A stretch of DNA of 64,000 nucleotides from Pseudomonadota bacterium (GCA_021809435.1 JAKBAD010000004.1:62001-126000), one strand, 5' to 3'; numbered from the stretch's first letter, positions 1 to 9,011 are shown. Made by a program: numbers and translations. The notes: a model not told the origin generated them from the sequence alone.

Positions 1-1
1 A

Positions 2-859
2 GTGCTGGCCTATCTCGAGACCCTCACCCCGCTGGCGCCGTTGCACGAGCCCCACAACCTCGCCGGCATCCGCGCCGCCCAGGCCGCCTGGCCGCATGTC
101 CAGCAAGTGGCGTGTTTCGACACCAGCTTCCACCGCGCCCACCCCTGGGTGAACGACACCTTCGCCCTGCCCCGGGGATATTTCGATGAAGGCGTGCGCC
201 GCTACGGGTTTCACGGCCTGTCTTATGAATATGTCACCGGCAAATTGCGCGAACTCGCCCCCCATCACGCGCAAGGCCGCGTCATCGTCGCGCATCTGGG
301 CAATGGCGCCTCCATGTGCGCCATCCGCGATGGCGTTTCGGTCGCCAGCTCCATGGGCTTCACCGCCCTCGACGGCCTGCCCATGGGCACGCGCTGCGGC
401 CAGCTCGACCCCGGCGTGGTGCTCTATATGCTGCAAACCAAGGGCATGACGCCCGCCCAGATCACCGACGTGCTTTATAAAGAGTCCGGCCTCAAGGGCC
501 TGTCCGGCCTCTCGGCCGACATGCGCACCCTCGAGGAGGCCGGCACGCCCGAGGCCCGCCAGGCGATCGAGTATTTCGTCTTCCGCATCCGGCGCGAGGC
601 CGGCGGCCTGGCGGCGGTGCTCAAGGGGCTCGATGCCTTCGTGTTCTGCGGCGGCATCGGTGAAAATGCCTGGCATGTGCGCGAGCGTGTCCTCGAGGGC
701 ATGGAGTGGATCGGCATCGAGCTCGACCGCGAGGCCAACCGCGCCAACGCGCCGGTCATTTCCTCACCCCGCTCGCGGGTCAAACTGTTCATCATCCCCA
801 CCAACGAGGAAGCGATGATCGCCCGCCACACCCTCGACGTAATCAGCCCCAAAACATAA
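2..859 (+). CDS. ackA: acetate kinase, C-terminal part (cut by window start)
   Basis: Acetate kinase interconverts acetate plus ATP and acetyl phosphate plus ADP in the cytoplasm (Pta-AckA pathway). The gene enters from before base 1: 285 residues are present of a usual ~400, so the GTG at base 2 is an internal codon, not the start. Visible ASKHA-family segments in the expected order are HGLSYEYV near residue 71, [11 protein letters not shown] near 98 and [16 protein letters not shown] near 217. It ends in TAA and converges on the sensor kinase gene, with a 91-base gap. Phosphotransacetylase may lie upstream, outside the window. Confidence 0.95.
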   Translation: MLAYLETLTPLAPLHEPHNLAGIRAAQAAWPHVQQVACFDTSFHRAHPWVNDTFALPRGYFDEGVRRYGFHGLSYEYVTGKLRELAPHHAQGRVIVAHLGNGASMCAIRDGVSVASSMGFTALDGLPMGTRCGQLDPGVVLYMLQTKGMTPAQITDVLYKESGLKGLSGLSADMRTLEEAGTPEARQAIEYFVFRIRREAGGLAAVLKGLDAFVFCGGIGENAWHVRERVLEGMEWIGIELDREANRANAPVISSPRSRVKLFIIPTNEEAMIARHTLDVISPKT

Positions 860-900
860 AATCGCCCTGCGCGTGCTCCTCACGTCATCTCGCGATAGCG

Positions 901-948
901 CCATAATCATCTGGTCTGAGCCTTCTGGTTCCGATCAGACGGTTATGG
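901..948. terminator. imperfect dyad between convergent genes
   Basis: Between ackA and the convergent sensor kinase gene, CCATAA pairs with TTATGG and GTCTGA pairs with TCAGAC, with an asymmetric internal bulge. There is no T-run, so a terminator role rests mainly on position. Confidence 0.3.
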
Positions 949-950
949 CT

Positions 951-2282
951 CTATAGCGGCAGCTCGATCTCCGCGCGCAACCCGCCCCCCGGCCGGTCGC
1001 GCAGCCGCAAATCCCCGCCATGCGCGCCAATGATATCGCGCGCGATGGCCAGTCCCAGCCCCGTGCCGCCCGGCTGCTCGCTTTCAAAGGGTTTTAGCAG
1101 CGTCTCGCGCTTCTCCGCCGGAATCCCCGGCCCGTCATCATCGATGAAAATGCGAAAACTCCGCGCCCCCGCATCGGCCGGGCGCGGCAAGGTCACCCAA
1201 ATATGGCTGCCATGGCGGGCGGCATTGTCAATCAGGTTGGTCAGCGCGCGCCGCATGGCCTCGGGGCGCAGCCGCACCACCAGCCCCTGGGGCGCGCTCA
1301 GCGCCACCTGCGCGCCGCCCCGCCGACTGGCCGTGCACACATCCTCGAGCAGGCCGGCCATATCGGTGGCGCTGGCCTGCTCGCTGCCCTCGCCGCGCGC
1401 AAAGCTCAAATAAACCGCGATCAGCCGCTCCATTTCCTCAATATCGCTGATCATATCGGCATGGTCTTGCGGCTCCATGCCGGGCTGCATGGCCAGGGCC
1501 AGGCGCAGCCGCGTGAGGGGCGTGCGCAAATCATGCGAGATTCCGGCCAGCATGGTGGTGCGCTGGGCCAGAAACCGCCGCAGCCGTTCGCGCATGCGGT
1601 TGAAGGCGGTGGCGGCCCGCCGCACCTCAATCGCCCCTTCCGGCCGTATCGGCCCCTCATCGCGCCCCATGCCAAAGGCCTCGGCGGCCAGGGCCAGCCG
1701 CGTGATGCCGCGCACCTGCGTGCGCAAAAACAGCGCCGCGATGCCAAACACCAGCAGCGCCGTGCCGGTGAGCCAGATGAGAAACAGATAGAACGTGCCA
1801 ATGAACAGCCGCTTGCGCGAGACCTCTATGCTCAGCACCCCGCCCGGCATCTGCACATTCACCACAATCACCCCGGGCAGATTATTCCAGTCCACATTGA
1901 ACGGCCGGTCGAGCTCGTGGCTCAGCGCGTGTGCCAGATCCTGGTCCACCGGCCCCGGCGCATCGGGTGGGGGCAAATGGCGCAGCACCTCATTGGGCAA
2001 AAAGCTGGTCTGGAAGCCAAAATTCCGGGTCGCCTCCTGAATGATCAGCCCCTGGCGCGAGGGGTCGCGGCTCAGATCATCAACCATGAACGCGACATCG
2101 CCCGCCACCCCCCCAGCCAGCCGGCGCGAGAGCTCGTTCAAATGGTTGCCGTAAAAAATCTGCAGCGCCACCGCCTGCGAGAGCACCAGCGGCAGCAGCA
2201 CAATCAGCAATGACCGCCCAAACAGCCCGCGCGGCAGCAGCCGCCGGACCAGTTTTTCCAGACCAAAGCCCCTCAGTCTCAT
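951..2282 (-). CDS. EnvZ-like sensor histidine kinase
   Basis: Membrane sensor kinase of 443 residues. Order: a first membrane helix around residues 23-42, a periplasmic stretch of about 115 residues, a second helix around 160-187, a HAMP region, the dimerisation/phosphoacceptor segment [12 protein letters not shown] with His250, then the ATP-binding domain with [10 protein letters not shown] near 349, DDGPGIP near 388 and GTGLGLAI near 410. It should phosphorylate the response regulator encoded just upstream; the genes overlap by 4 bases (ATGA), implying translational coupling. The periplasmic domain resembles nothing I can name, so the stimulus is unknown. The kinase is clear and the partner assignment very likely. 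Confidence 0.93.
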   Translation of the reverse strand: MRLRGFGLEKLVRRLLPRGLFGRSLLIVLLPLVLSQAVALQIFYGNHLNELSRRLAGGVAGDVAFMVDDLSRDPSRQGLIIQEATRNFGFQTSFLPNEVLRHLPPPDAPGPVDQDLAHALSHELDRPFNVDWNNLPGVIVVNVQMPGGVLSIEVSRKRLFIGTFYLFLIWLTGTALLVFGIAALFLRTQVRGITRLALAAEAFGMGRDEGPIRPEGAIEVRRAATAFNRMRERLRRFLAQRTTMLAGISHDLRTPLTRLRLALAMQPGMEPQDHADMISDIEEMERLIAVYLSFARGEGSEQASATDMAGLLEDVCTASRRGGAQVALSAPQGLVVRLRPEAMRRALTNLIDNAARHGSHIWVTLPRPADAGARSFRIFIDDDGPGIPAEKRETLLKPFESEQPGGTGLGLAIARDIIGAHGGDLRLRDRPGGGLRAEIELPL

Positions 2283-2974
2283 GCGCCGGGCTTGAGCGAA
2301 TAGCCCTTGCCGCGCACGGTGAGCAAAAAGCGCGGCTCTCTGGGGTCGGGCTCGATTTTGCGGCGCAGCCTGGTCACCTGCACGTCGATGGCGCGCTCAT
2401 TCACATCGTCCAGCCCCAGCACCCCAGCCAGCGCCTCGCGGGAGAGCACCTCGTGCGGGCGGGCGGCAAAGGCGGTCAGCAGCGCCAGCTCCGAGCCGGT
2501 CAGCCGCACGCGCGCGCTCTGGCTCACCAGCTCGCCGCGTTCGGGGTCAAACAGTGCCTGGCCCATCTGCACGGGCCCGGCGGGCAAGGCGGGCGGCGCG
2601 GCGCGCCTGAGCATGGCCCGGATGCGCGCCACCAGCACGCGCGGGTCAAACGGCTTGCCCAGATAATCATCCGCCCCGGCCTCGAATCCGGCGACAATAT
2701 CCTCAGGCGTGTCCCGGGCAGTGAGCAGCAAAATCGGCATGGCGGCGGCGCGCTCGCCGCGCAGGTCGGCGGTCAGCTCCAGCCCCGTCTCGCCGGGCAT
2801 CATCACGTCGAGCACCATCAGGTCGAAATCCATGAAGCCCAGCTTCTCGCGCGCTTCTCCGGCCGAGGCCGCGCGTGTCACCCGAAATCCCTGTTCGGCC
2901 AGAAAGCGCCCCGCCAGCTGCGCCAGGCGCGCATCGTCGTCAACCAGCAGAATATGCGGCGCGTCCGCGCTCAT
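2279..2974 (-). CDS. petR: OmpR/PetR-like response regulator
   Basis: Two-domain DNA-binding response regulator of 231 residues. The receiver domain occupies about residues 7-120, with acidic pocket DDD at 12-14, phosphoacceptor Asp56 in MVLDVMMP and the conserved Lys in GKPFDP near 105. A winged-helix domain follows (about 130-230; [15 protein letters not shown] is the OmpR/PhoB recognition helix region). It lies between the MarR-family gene (1-base overlap, TGATG) and the kinase gene. A MarR-type regulator next to an OmpR-type regulator matches the petP-petR pair of Rhodobacter, required there for cytochrome bc1 expression. The OmpR class is certain; the PetR equivalence is inferred from gene order. 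Confidence 0.85.
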   Translation of the reverse strand: MSADAPHILLVDDDARLAQLAGRFLAEQGFRVTRAASAGEAREKLGFMDFDLMVLDVMMPGETGLELTADLRGERAAAMPILLLTARDTPEDIVAGFEAGADDYLGKPFDPRVLVARIRAMLRRAAPPALPAGPVQMGQALFDPERGELVSQSARVRLTGSELALLTAFAARPHEVLSREALAGVLGLDDVNERAIDVQVTRLRRKIEPDPREPRFLLTVRGKGYSLKPGA

Positions 2975-3534
2975 CAGCGCGGCGGCTTGGGCTGGCGGTT
3001 CTGCTCCAGCGCGTCGAAATACTCGCGCCCCTGGTCGCGCATCAGCCCCTTGAGCACGCGCTTGAACCCATCCACCGCCGCGCCGCCCGCCTCGCGGTAA
3101 GCCACCACCAGCCGCTCGCGCTGGGCCTCGAACAGCCGCCGTTCCAGCGCGCCCCCGGCCTCGGTCAGGGTCAGCAGCCGCTGGCGCCGGTCCACGCTGC
3201 CGGGCACCTGGGCCACATAGCCTTCCTTGATCAGCGGCCCCAGCACGCGCGTCAGGCTCTGCTTGGTAATGCCCAGAATGGCCAGCAGCTCGCCCACCTT
3301 CAGCCCCGGCCGTCGGGCAATCCAGTGCAGGGTGCGGTGGTGGGCGCGGCCAAAGCCCAGCTCGGCCAAAATCGCATCGGGGGCGGCGGTCATGTCGCGC
3401 ATGGCGAAAAACAACATGTCCTGCGCCAGCCTGATCTCGTCCTCGCGCAGAAATAAATGCCCGGCGCCTGGCGCCGCGGCGGGCTGAAGTTCACGTTTCA
3501 CGCTACTATAGGATTGAGTCGTGGGGTCTTGCAT
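2974..3534 (-). CDS. petP: MarR-family regulator, PetP-like
   Basis: Winged helix-turn-helix regulator of 186 residues from the ATG at 3534. The recognition region is [20 protein letters not shown], followed by the wing [14 protein letters not shown] start at 3570 is also open, but it would read through a perfect 7-base dyad at 3561-3577 that looks like an operator, so 3534 is preferred. The gene heads a three-gene unit (MarR, OmpR-like, kinase) and is divergent from ilvE, the order seen for petP-petR in other alphaproteobacteria. Autoregulation through the dyad, possibly also affecting ilvE, is inference. The MarR family is clear; the PetP name is context-based. Confidence 0.82.
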   Translation of the reverse strand: MQDPTTQSYSSVKRELQPAAAPGAGHLFLREDEIRLAQDMLFFAMRDMTAAPDAILAELGFGRAHHRTLHWIARRPGLKVGELLAILGITKQSLTRVLGPLIKEGYVAQVPGSVDRRQRLLTLTEAGGALERRLFEAQRERLVVAYREAGGAAVDGFKRVLKGLMRDQGREYFDALEQNRQPKPPR

Positions 3535-3560
3535 GGCAGAATCGCATTCTTTGGTGGTAC

Positions 3561-3577
3561 GCCATACCACGTATGGC
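3561..3577. promoter_or_regulatory. candidate operator dyad between petP-like gene and ilvE
   Basis: Perfect inverted repeat GCCATAC-N3-GTATGGC, placed 27 bases upstream of the MarR-family start and 68 bases upstream of ilvE. Size and symmetry suit a dimeric MarR protein. Binding is inference. Confidence 0.5.
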
Positions 3578-3644
3578 AGTATGACTGACTTATGTGCAAG
3601 GTTTTTCTGGTTTATGACCCTAGCGCAAACGGAGTGATTTGACC

Positions 3645-4544
3645 ATGGCGCTTGTTCCTTTTGACGATCGTGACGGCTTCATCTGGTGGGATGGCATGAT
3701 GATCCCCTGGCGTGACGCCAAGCTTCACGTATTGAGCCATGGGTTGCACTATGCTTCTGCCGTGTTTGAGGGCGAGCGCTCCTATGGTGGCAATATCTTC
3801 AAGCTCGATGAGCACACCGACCGTCTCATCGAATCGGGCCGCATCCTCGGCTTCGAGATTCCCTTCACCCACGAGCAGATCAATCAGGCCTGCATCGATG
3901 TGTTGAAGGCCAACAACCTGACCGACGCCTATCTCCGCCCGCTGGCGTGGCGCGGCTCCGAGCAGCTGGCCGTGTCGGCGCAACTCACCAAAATCCACCT
4001 GATGGTGGCGTGCTGGGAGTGGCCGAACCTGTTTGGCGCCGACCGCATGAAGGGCGTGCGCCTGGGCATTGCCGATTGGCGCCGCCCGCACCCCAAAACC
4101 GCCCCCACGGCGGCCAAGGCGGCGGGGCTCTACATGATCGGCACCATGAGCAAGCACAAGGCCGAGGAGCAGGGCTTCAACGACGCCCTGATGTACACCT
4201 GGGACGGGTTCGTGGGTGAGGTAACGGGCGCCAACATCTTCTTCGTGATCGATGGCAAGCTCCACACCCCCATCCCGGATTGCTTCCTTGATGGCATCAC
4301 CCGCAAAACCGTCATCGGCCTGGCCAAGGCCCGTGGCATCGAGGTGATCGAGCGTCACATGAAGCCCGAGGAGATGGCCCTCTCGAAGGAAGCCTTCGTC
4401 ACCGGCACGGCCGCCGAGATCACCCCTGTCCGCCAGATCGGCGATCTGCATTTCGAGCCGACCCAGATCACCGAAATGCTGAAATCCGACTATGAGGCGC
4501 TGGTGATGATGTCCCCCGAGGAAGTGAAGCGCCGCGCCGCCTGA
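3645..4544 (+). CDS. ilvE: branched-chain amino acid aminotransferase
   Basis: Fold-type IV PLP aminotransferase of 299 residues. It catalyses the last step of valine, leucine and isoleucine synthesis and the first step of their breakdown, with 2-oxoglutarate as partner. Seen: LSHGLHYASAVFEGER near the N terminus, the PLP-binding Lys158 in TAAKAAGLYMIG, and the cofactor phosphate motif EVTGANIFFV followed by GTAAEITPV. The ATG at 3645 is chosen over TTG at 3639 because GGAG at 3631-3634 sits at a normal distance from it. The gene is divergent from the petP-like regulator and is followed by a hairpin-rich repeat that can stop transcription from both sides. Confidence 0.95.
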   Translation: MALVPFDDRDGFIWWDGMMIPWRDAKLHVLSHGLHYASAVFEGERSYGGNIFKLDEHTDRLIESGRILGFEIPFTHEQINQACIDVLKANNLTDAYLRPLAWRGSEQLAVSAQLTKIHLMVACWEWPNLFGADRMKGVRLGIADWRRPHPKTAPTAAKAAGLYMIGTMSKHKAEEQGFNDALMYTWDGFVGEVTGANIFFVIDGKLHTPIPDCFLDGITRKTVIGLAKARGIEVIERHMKPEEMALSKEAFVTGTAAEITPVRQIGDLHFEPTQITEMLKSDYEALVMMSPEEVKRRAA

Positions 4545-4559
4545 GCGCTCTAAAACATC

Positions 4560-4656
4560 AAAAGTTTTTGGGGGTGTGGGGGCTTTTTGCAAAAAGCCCC
4601 CACGGTCTTTTGGCCCCTTTTTTGTAAAAAAGGGGCCAAGCCCCCAAAAAACTTTT
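4560..4656. repeat. cloverleaf-like intergenic repeat, copy 1
   Basis: Outer arms AAAAGTTTTTGGGGG (4560-4574) and CCCCCAAAAAACTTTT (4641-4656) are complementary and enclose two hairpins: arms GTGGGGGCTTTTT/AAAAAGCCCCCAC at 4576-4603 and arms GGCCCCTTTTTT/AAAAAAGGGGCC at 4612-4637. The same design recurs at 25031-25124 and, in the opposite orientation and altered, at 36244-36352. It fills the gap between convergent ilvE and rdgB and can act as a bidirectional terminator. Confidence 0.85.
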
Positions 4657-4663
4657 AATTCTT

Positions 4664-5248
4664 TCAGAAGTTTATCGCACCCGCGCGCAAGGCCGCCGCC
4701 AGCTGCGCAAAGGCCTTGGCGCGGTGGCTTATGCGCTCCTTCTCCGCCCCCAGCTCGGCAAAACTCTGCTCATAGCCATCGGGAATAAAGAGCGGATCAT
4801 AGCCGAATCCGCCCAAACCGCGCGGCTCGGGGGCAATATGCCCATGCGCCTCGCCCACATAGGTATGGGTGGTGCCATCGGGCAGCGCCAGGCACAGGGC
4901 GGCGGTAAAATAGGCCCGCGCCTCGCCGCGCTCCGCCACGGCCTGCAAAATGCGCGCGAACGCCGCCGGATAATCGCCCCCCGCATAGCGCGCCGACTGC
5001 ACGCCCGGTCCCCCGCCCAGCGCCGCCACGCTCAGGCCCGAATCATCGGCCAAGGCGGGTAACCCCGCGGCCCGCGCCGCCGTCAGCGCCTTAAGGCGCG
5101 CATTGCCCGCGAAATCGGGCGCGCTCTCCTCGGGTTCGGGCAGCCCCAGCTCGCCCGCGCTTTTCAGCGCGAAGCCCAGCGGCGCCAGCAGTGGCGAGAA
5201 TTCCTTCAGCTTGCCCGCGTTATGCGTGGCGATCACCAGCGTCTTCAT
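4664..5248 (-). CDS. rdgB: RdgB/HAM1 non-canonical purine NTP pyrophosphatase
   Basis: House-cleaning enzyme of 194 residues that hydrolyses dITP, ITP and XTP to monophosphates, keeping deaminated purines out of DNA and RNA. Family motifs are the N-terminal nucleotide-binding TLVIATHNAGKLKEF, LADDSGLSVAALGG near residue 65 and the C-terminal GFGYDPLFIPDGYEQSFAEL, ending in KERISHRAKA. The start overlaps the yqgE stop by 4 bases (ATGA), so the two are co-translated on the minus strand. Full length for the family. Confidence 0.96.
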   Translation of the reverse strand: MKTLVIATHNAGKLKEFSPLLAPLGFALKSAGELGLPEPEESAPDFAGNARLKALTAARAAGLPALADDSGLSVAALGGGPGVQSARYAGGDYPAAFARILQAVAERGEARAYFTAALCLALPDGTTHTYVGEAHGHIAPEPRGLGGFGYDPLFIPDGYEQSFAELGAEKERISHRAKAFAQLAAALRAGAINF

Positions 5249-5826
5249 GCGTGCCCCGCCGCGCCCGAGAGCATCGCCGGGTCGATTTTCAGCTTACCCA
5301 GCGCCCGCGCCCATTTCGCCTCGTTTTTGGCATCGAACATAATGGCGTCATCCGCCGGCACGGTCAGCCATGAATTTTGCAAAATTTCCTCCTCCAGCTG
5401 CCCCGCGCCCCAGCCCGCATAGCCCAGCACCAGCCGCGCCTTGGCCGGCCCGCCGCCTTCGGCGATCGCCTGCAAAACATCCAGGCTGGCGGTGAGCAAA
5501 TGCGTGCCGTCCACGTCCAGGCTGGCCGTCGAGGCCCAGTCGGCGGTGTGCAGCACAAAGCCGCGCGTATCATCCACCGGCCCGCCCGCCCCCAGCGCGA
5601 TTTCGCGCAAGGGCGGCGCGGGCTGCACGCCCAGCTGGCGCAAAAGCTCGGGAAATTTCTGGTTTTTGAGCGGTTTGTTCAGCACCACCCCCATGGCGCC
5701 CTCGGCGCTGTGAGCGCACATGAAAATCACGCTCTGCGCGAAGCGCGCATCGCCCATCGCGGGCATGGCAATTAAAATCTGGCCAGTCAGCCAGCAAGGG
5801 GCGGGTTTATCGTCTCGGGCACTCAT
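5245..5826 (-). CDS. yqgE: YqgE/AlgH family protein (UPF0301)
   Basis: Conserved protein of 193 residues whose biochemical role is not settled; the family was first linked to alginate control in Pseudomonas. Seen: LTGQILIAMPAMGDARFAQSVIFMCAHS at the N terminus and the family signature GAMGVVLNKPL, followed by LGAGGPVD near residue 90 and LVLGYAGWGAGQLEEEI near 145. ATG at 5826 is used; a GTG eight codons earlier at 5850 is open, but neither has a good ribosome binding site. Translationally coupled to rdgB. The divergent neighbour is a peroxiredoxin. Confidence 0.9.
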   Translation of the reverse strand: MSARDDKPAPCWLTGQILIAMPAMGDARFAQSVIFMCAHSAEGAMGVVLNKPLKNQKFPELLRQLGVQPAPPLREIALGAGGPVDDTRGFVLHTADWASTASLDVDGTHLLTASLDVLQAIAEGGGPAKARLVLGYAGWGAGQLEEEILQNSWLTVPADDAIMFDAKNEAKWARALGKLKIDPAMLSGAAGHA

Positions 5827-6008
5827 GCCCCCAATATAAGGCACAGCCACGGGCGGTTGCCAGTCCTCACCGCCTGTCCAAGCCGGCGCTCTTCACCAAA
5901 CCGGCCAGTTCGGCTACGAAGCCGTAATCTGGAGCGCGCGCGGGCGCCACCGCCTGGTGGGGTCTCGTTCGCCAGCGCGCTTCCCAATCATTGCCAAGCG
6001 GGGACCGC

Positions 6009-6488
6009 ATGATCAAACTGGGCGACAAACTACCTGCCATGAAGCTCATGATCGCGACGGGCGAAGGCCCGCGCGAGGCCGACACGGCCGAGCTTCTGGG
6101 CCAGGGCAAAGTGGTGCTGTTCGCCGTGCCCGGCGCCTTCACCCCCACCTGCTCGGCCAAGCATGTGCCGGGCTTCGTTAAGCTGGCCCCCGAATTCAAG
6201 GCCAAGGGCGTTGAGCGCATCGTGTGCCTGGCGGTCAACGACGCCTTCGTGCTCGGCGCCTGGGCCAAGGACCAGAAATCCGGCGATGCCGTCATCATGC
6301 TGGCCGATGGCTCGGCCGCCTTCACCAAGGCGCTGGGGCTCGAGCTCGACCTCACGGCGCGCGGCATGGGCGTGCGCAGCCAGCGTTTCGCGCTCATCGC
6401 CGAAGAGGGCGTGGTCACCCGCCTGTTCGTCGAGGAGCCGGGCGGTTTCGAGGTCAGCCGCGCCGAGGCCGTGCTCGAAGCGCTCTAA
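6009..6488 (+). CDS. peroxiredoxin (Prx5/AhpC-TSA type)
   Basis: Thiol peroxidase of 159 residues that reduces hydrogen peroxide and organic hydroperoxides. The peroxidatic Cys lies in PGAFTPTCSAKHVPGF near residue 43-58, the Prx5-group signature, and CLAVNDAFVLGAW follows as in that group. ATG at 6009 is chosen because GGGGA lies 5-8 bases upstream; an in-frame TTG at 5991 is less likely. No resolving Cys in the usual 2-Cys position is obvious, so a glutathione or glutaredoxin reductant is likely. The gene is divergent from yqgE and is followed after 11 bases by the glycosyltransferase gene. Confidence 0.92.
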   Translation: MIKLGDKLPAMKLMIATGEGPREADTAELLGQGKVVLFAVPGAFTPTCSAKHVPGFVKLAPEFKAKGVERIVCLAVNDAFVLGAWAKDQKSGDAVIMLADGSAAFTKALGLELDLTARGMGVRSQRFALIAEEGVVTRLFVEEPGGFEVSRAEAVLEAL

Positions 6489-6499
6489 GGCCGCGCGCC

Positions 6500-7582
6500 A
6501 TGTCTCTCGCCCTCACCGTGGTGGTGCCGTGCTATAACGAGCGCGCCAACATCGCCCCCATGGTCACCGCCCTCGATGCCGCGCTCACCGGCATCGCCTG
6601 GGAGGTGGTGTTTGTCGATGATGACAGCCCCGACGGCACCGCCGCCGAAGCCCGCCGCCTCGCCCAAACCGATCCCCGCGTGCGCTGCCTGCGCCGCATC
6701 GGCCGGCGCGGCCTGTCCTCGGCGGTCATCGAGGGCGCGCTGTCCTCCTCCGCCGCGTATGTCGCCGTCATCGATGGCGATCTCCAGCACGATGAAACCC
6801 GCCTGCCGCCGATGCTCCAGGCCGTGCGCGAGGGCGCCGACATGGCGATCGGCTCGCGCCACGTCGCGGGCGGCGATTCCGCCGGCCTGTCCTCGCCCCT
6901 GCGCGTCAAACTCTCCGAAACCGGCATAAGCTGGGCGCAAAAATTCACCCACACCCGCATCACCGACCCCATGTCGGGCTTCTTCCTCACCCGCCGCGAG
7001 CTGTTCGAGCAGCTGGCCAGGCGGCTCAACGGCCAGGGCTTCAAAATCCTGCTCGATCTGGTCATGGCCTCGCCCACACCGCTCAAGGTGGCCGAGATCC
7101 CTTATAAATTCCGCCCCCGCCAGGCTGGCGAGAGCAAGCTCGATATTCTGGTCATGCTGCAATTCGCCGGCATGCTGCTCGACCGGCTGCTGGGCGGCGT
7201 GGTGCCGCTGCGCTTCATCGCCTTCGCGCTGGTGGGCGCGCTGGGCGTGCTGGTCAATCTGGTGGTGCTCGAGCTGGCGCGCGGCGCCGGGCTGGGCTTC
7301 TCGGCGGCGCAAACCATCGGCACCATCGCCGCCATGGCGGCCAATTTCCAGCTCAACAATCAGCTCACCTACCGCGCCAACCGGCTCAAGGGCGCGCGCG
7401 CCTGGCGCGGGCTGGTGCTGTTCATGCTGGTCTGCGGGCTGGGCGCCATCGCCAATATCGGCATCGCCAACACGCTCTACGCCGAAAACGGCCATGGGCT
7501 GGCGGCGGGCGCGGCGGGCGCGGTGGTCGGCGTGGTGTGGAACTATGCCGTCTCCTCAACGCTCGTCTGGCGGGTGCGTTAG
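6500..7582 (+). CDS. GT2 polyprenyl-phosphate glycosyltransferase with C-terminal GtrA domain
   Basis: 360-residue protein fused from two parts. Residues 5-225 are a GT2 catalytic domain: VVVPCYNERANI, the nucleotide-sugar site VDDDSPDGT, the metal-binding VIDGDLQHDE near 90 and DPMSGFF near 155. Residues about 235-355 are a GtrA-type domain with four membrane helices. Such enzymes load a sugar from NDP-sugar onto a polyprenyl phosphate and help flip it. The next gene is a GT39-type integral membrane transferase that would use the product, so the pair probably modifies an envelope glycan or lipid. The sugar cannot be read from sequence. Start ATG at 6500 gives the complete GT2 N terminus. Confidence 0.9.
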   Translation: MSLALTVVVPCYNERANIAPMVTALDAALTGIAWEVVFVDDDSPDGTAAEARRLAQTDPRVRCLRRIGRRGLSSAVIEGALSSSAAYVAVIDGDLQHDETRLPPMLQAVREGADMAIGSRHVAGGDSAGLSSPLRVKLSETGISWAQKFTHTRITDPMSGFFLTRRELFEQLARRLNGQGFKILLDLVMASPTPLKVAEIPYKFRPRQAGESKLDILVMLQFAGMLLDRLLGGVVPLRFIAFALVGALGVLVNLVVLELARGAGLGFSAAQTIGTIAAMAANFQLNNQLTYRANRLKGARAWRGLVLFMLVCGLGAIANIGIANTLYAENGHGLAAGAAGAVVGVVWNYAVSSTLVWRVR

Positions 7583-7589
7583 GGCGGCC

Positions 7590-8999
7590 ATGCGCGCGCG
7601 CTGGCTCATTGGCGGGGCATTGGCCGCGCTCACCCTGCTCCGCCTCCTTGTTGCCGCCCGGCTGGAACTGGCGCCCGACGAAGCCTATTACGCCCTCTGG
7701 GCCGCGCATCTCCAGCCCGGCTATTACGACCACCCGCCCATGGTGGCGCTGTTCATCCGCGCGGGTGAGGCGGTGTTTGGCAAAACCGCGCTGGGCGTGC
7801 GGCTGCTGGCGCCGTTCTCGGCGCTGCTCGGCGCGCTGCTGCTGTGGGATGCCGCCGACCGCCTGTTCCCCGCCCATAAGCCCGGGGCGCTTGCCGCGCT
7901 GCTGCTCAACGCCACCCTGCTGATTGGCACCGGCGCCATCATCATCACCCCCGACACGCCGCTCCTGCTGTTCTGGTCTGCCGCCCTCAACGCGCTCGCG
8001 CGGGTGATCGAGACCGGCCAGCCCCGCTGGTGGCTGGCGGCGGGGCTGGCCATGGGGCTGGCGCTGCTTTCCAAATACACCGCGCTGCTGTTTCTCATCG
8101 CGGCGTTTTTCTGGCTGCTTTCCTGCCCCTGGGGCCGCGCGCGGCTGCGCACGCCCTGGCCCTGGCTGGCCGCGGCCCTGGCCCTGCTGGTCTTCGCCCC
8201 CGATATCGCCTGGAACGCCGCCCATCACTGGGTCAGCTACGCCAAACAAGGCGGCCGGGTCGATGGCTTCAAGCCCGCCCGCAGCCTGCAATTCCTGGGC
8301 GAGCTGGTGGGTGGCCAACTCGGCCTGCTCACGCCGGGCATTTTCGTGCTCGCCTTGGCCGGCACCTGGCGGCTGCGCCACGCCGCCCACCCCGCCGCCA
8401 GCTTGCTGCTCTGGCTCACCCTCACCCCGGCGGCGGTGATGTTCGAGCATGTGCTCACCGGCCGGGTGCAGGCCAACTGGATGGCCATTCTCTACCCCTC
8501 GCTGCTCATCGCCGCCGCCCTGCCGCCCGCGCCCGCGCTGCGCCGCTGGGTCACGCCCGCCCTGGCGCTGGGCTTCGCGCTCTCGGGTCTGGTCTATGTT
8601 CAGGCGCTCACCCTGGCGCTGCCCCTGCCGCCCCGGCTCGACCCCATCGCCCTCCAGCTGGCCGGCTGGCGCGCGCTCACGGCCCAAATCGCCGCCGAGG
8701 CCACGGCGCTCAACGCCCCCTATGTCACCGCCGATAATTACGCCCTGAGCGCCGAGCTGGTATTTTACGGCCCGCCTGCGCTGCGCGTGGTCGGGTTCAC
8801 GCCGCGCTGGTCTTATTTCACGGGCTACGCCCCGGCGCCGGTGGCCGGGGTGGCGGGGCTGCTGGTCACCCACAGCCTCACATTTCCCTGCCATCAGCTG
8901 GCCAGCCTCACCCGCCAGGCCGGCGGCCGGGTGGTGCAGCCCTACCGGGTCTGCGCCCTCATTCCCGGCAAGCCGGGCCGCGAAATCCCCCACCCATAA
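7590..8999 (+). CDS. GT39/ArnT-like integral membrane glycosyltransferase
   Basis: 469-residue polytopic membrane protein with about ten hydrophobic helices. The N-terminal motif LELAPDEAYYALWA, with the catalytic acidic pair just after the first membrane helix, and YYDHPPMVALFIR are typical of the PMT/ArnT fold (GT39/GT83), which transfers a sugar from a polyprenyl phosphate to an acceptor on the periplasmic side. It starts 7 bases after the GT2-GtrA gene, so the two form a donor-maker and transferase unit. Acceptor (lipid A, glycan or protein) is unknown. The C-terminal region of roughly 100 residues is periplasmic. Confidence 0.88.
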   Translation: MRARWLIGGALAALTLLRLLVAARLELAPDEAYYALWAAHLQPGYYDHPPMVALFIRAGEAVFGKTALGVRLLAPFSALLGALLLWDAADRLFPAHKPGALAALLLNATLLIGTGAIIITPDTPLLLFWSAALNALARVIETGQPRWWLAAGLAMGLALLSKYTALLFLIAAFFWLLSCPWGRARLRTPWPWLAAALALLVFAPDIAWNAAHHWVSYAKQGGRVDGFKPARSLQFLGELVGGQLGLLTPGIFVLALAGTWRLRHAAHPAASLLLWLTLTPAAVMFEHVLTGRVQANWMAILYPSLLIAAALPPAPALRRWVTPALALGFALSGLVYVQALTLALPLPPRLDPIALQLAGWRALTAQIAAEATALNAPYVTADNYALSAELVFYGPPALRVVGFTPRWSYFTGYAPAPVAGVAGLLVTHSLTFPCHQLASLTRQAGGRVVQPYRVCALIPGKPGREIPHP

Positions 9000-9011
9000 C
9001 CGCCCCGGCGG

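Noticed and set aside
2-4. GTG at base 2 as the ackA start
   Set aside because: About 115 family-conserved residues would be missing; the frame is open to the window edge.
3535-3570. Longer N terminus of the MarR-family gene
   Set aside because: It would translate half of the dyad and lacks a ribosome binding site; ATG at 3534 is better placed.
4576-4788. Short open frames running out of the cloverleaf repeats (also at 25039)
   Set aside because: They begin within hairpins and give Lys/Pro/Phe-rich translations of the repeat itself.
7422-8993. Open frame (523 codons) opposite the GT39 gene
   Set aside because: Gln/Gly/Arg-rich antisense translation; the plus-strand product has membrane helices and DEAYY motif.
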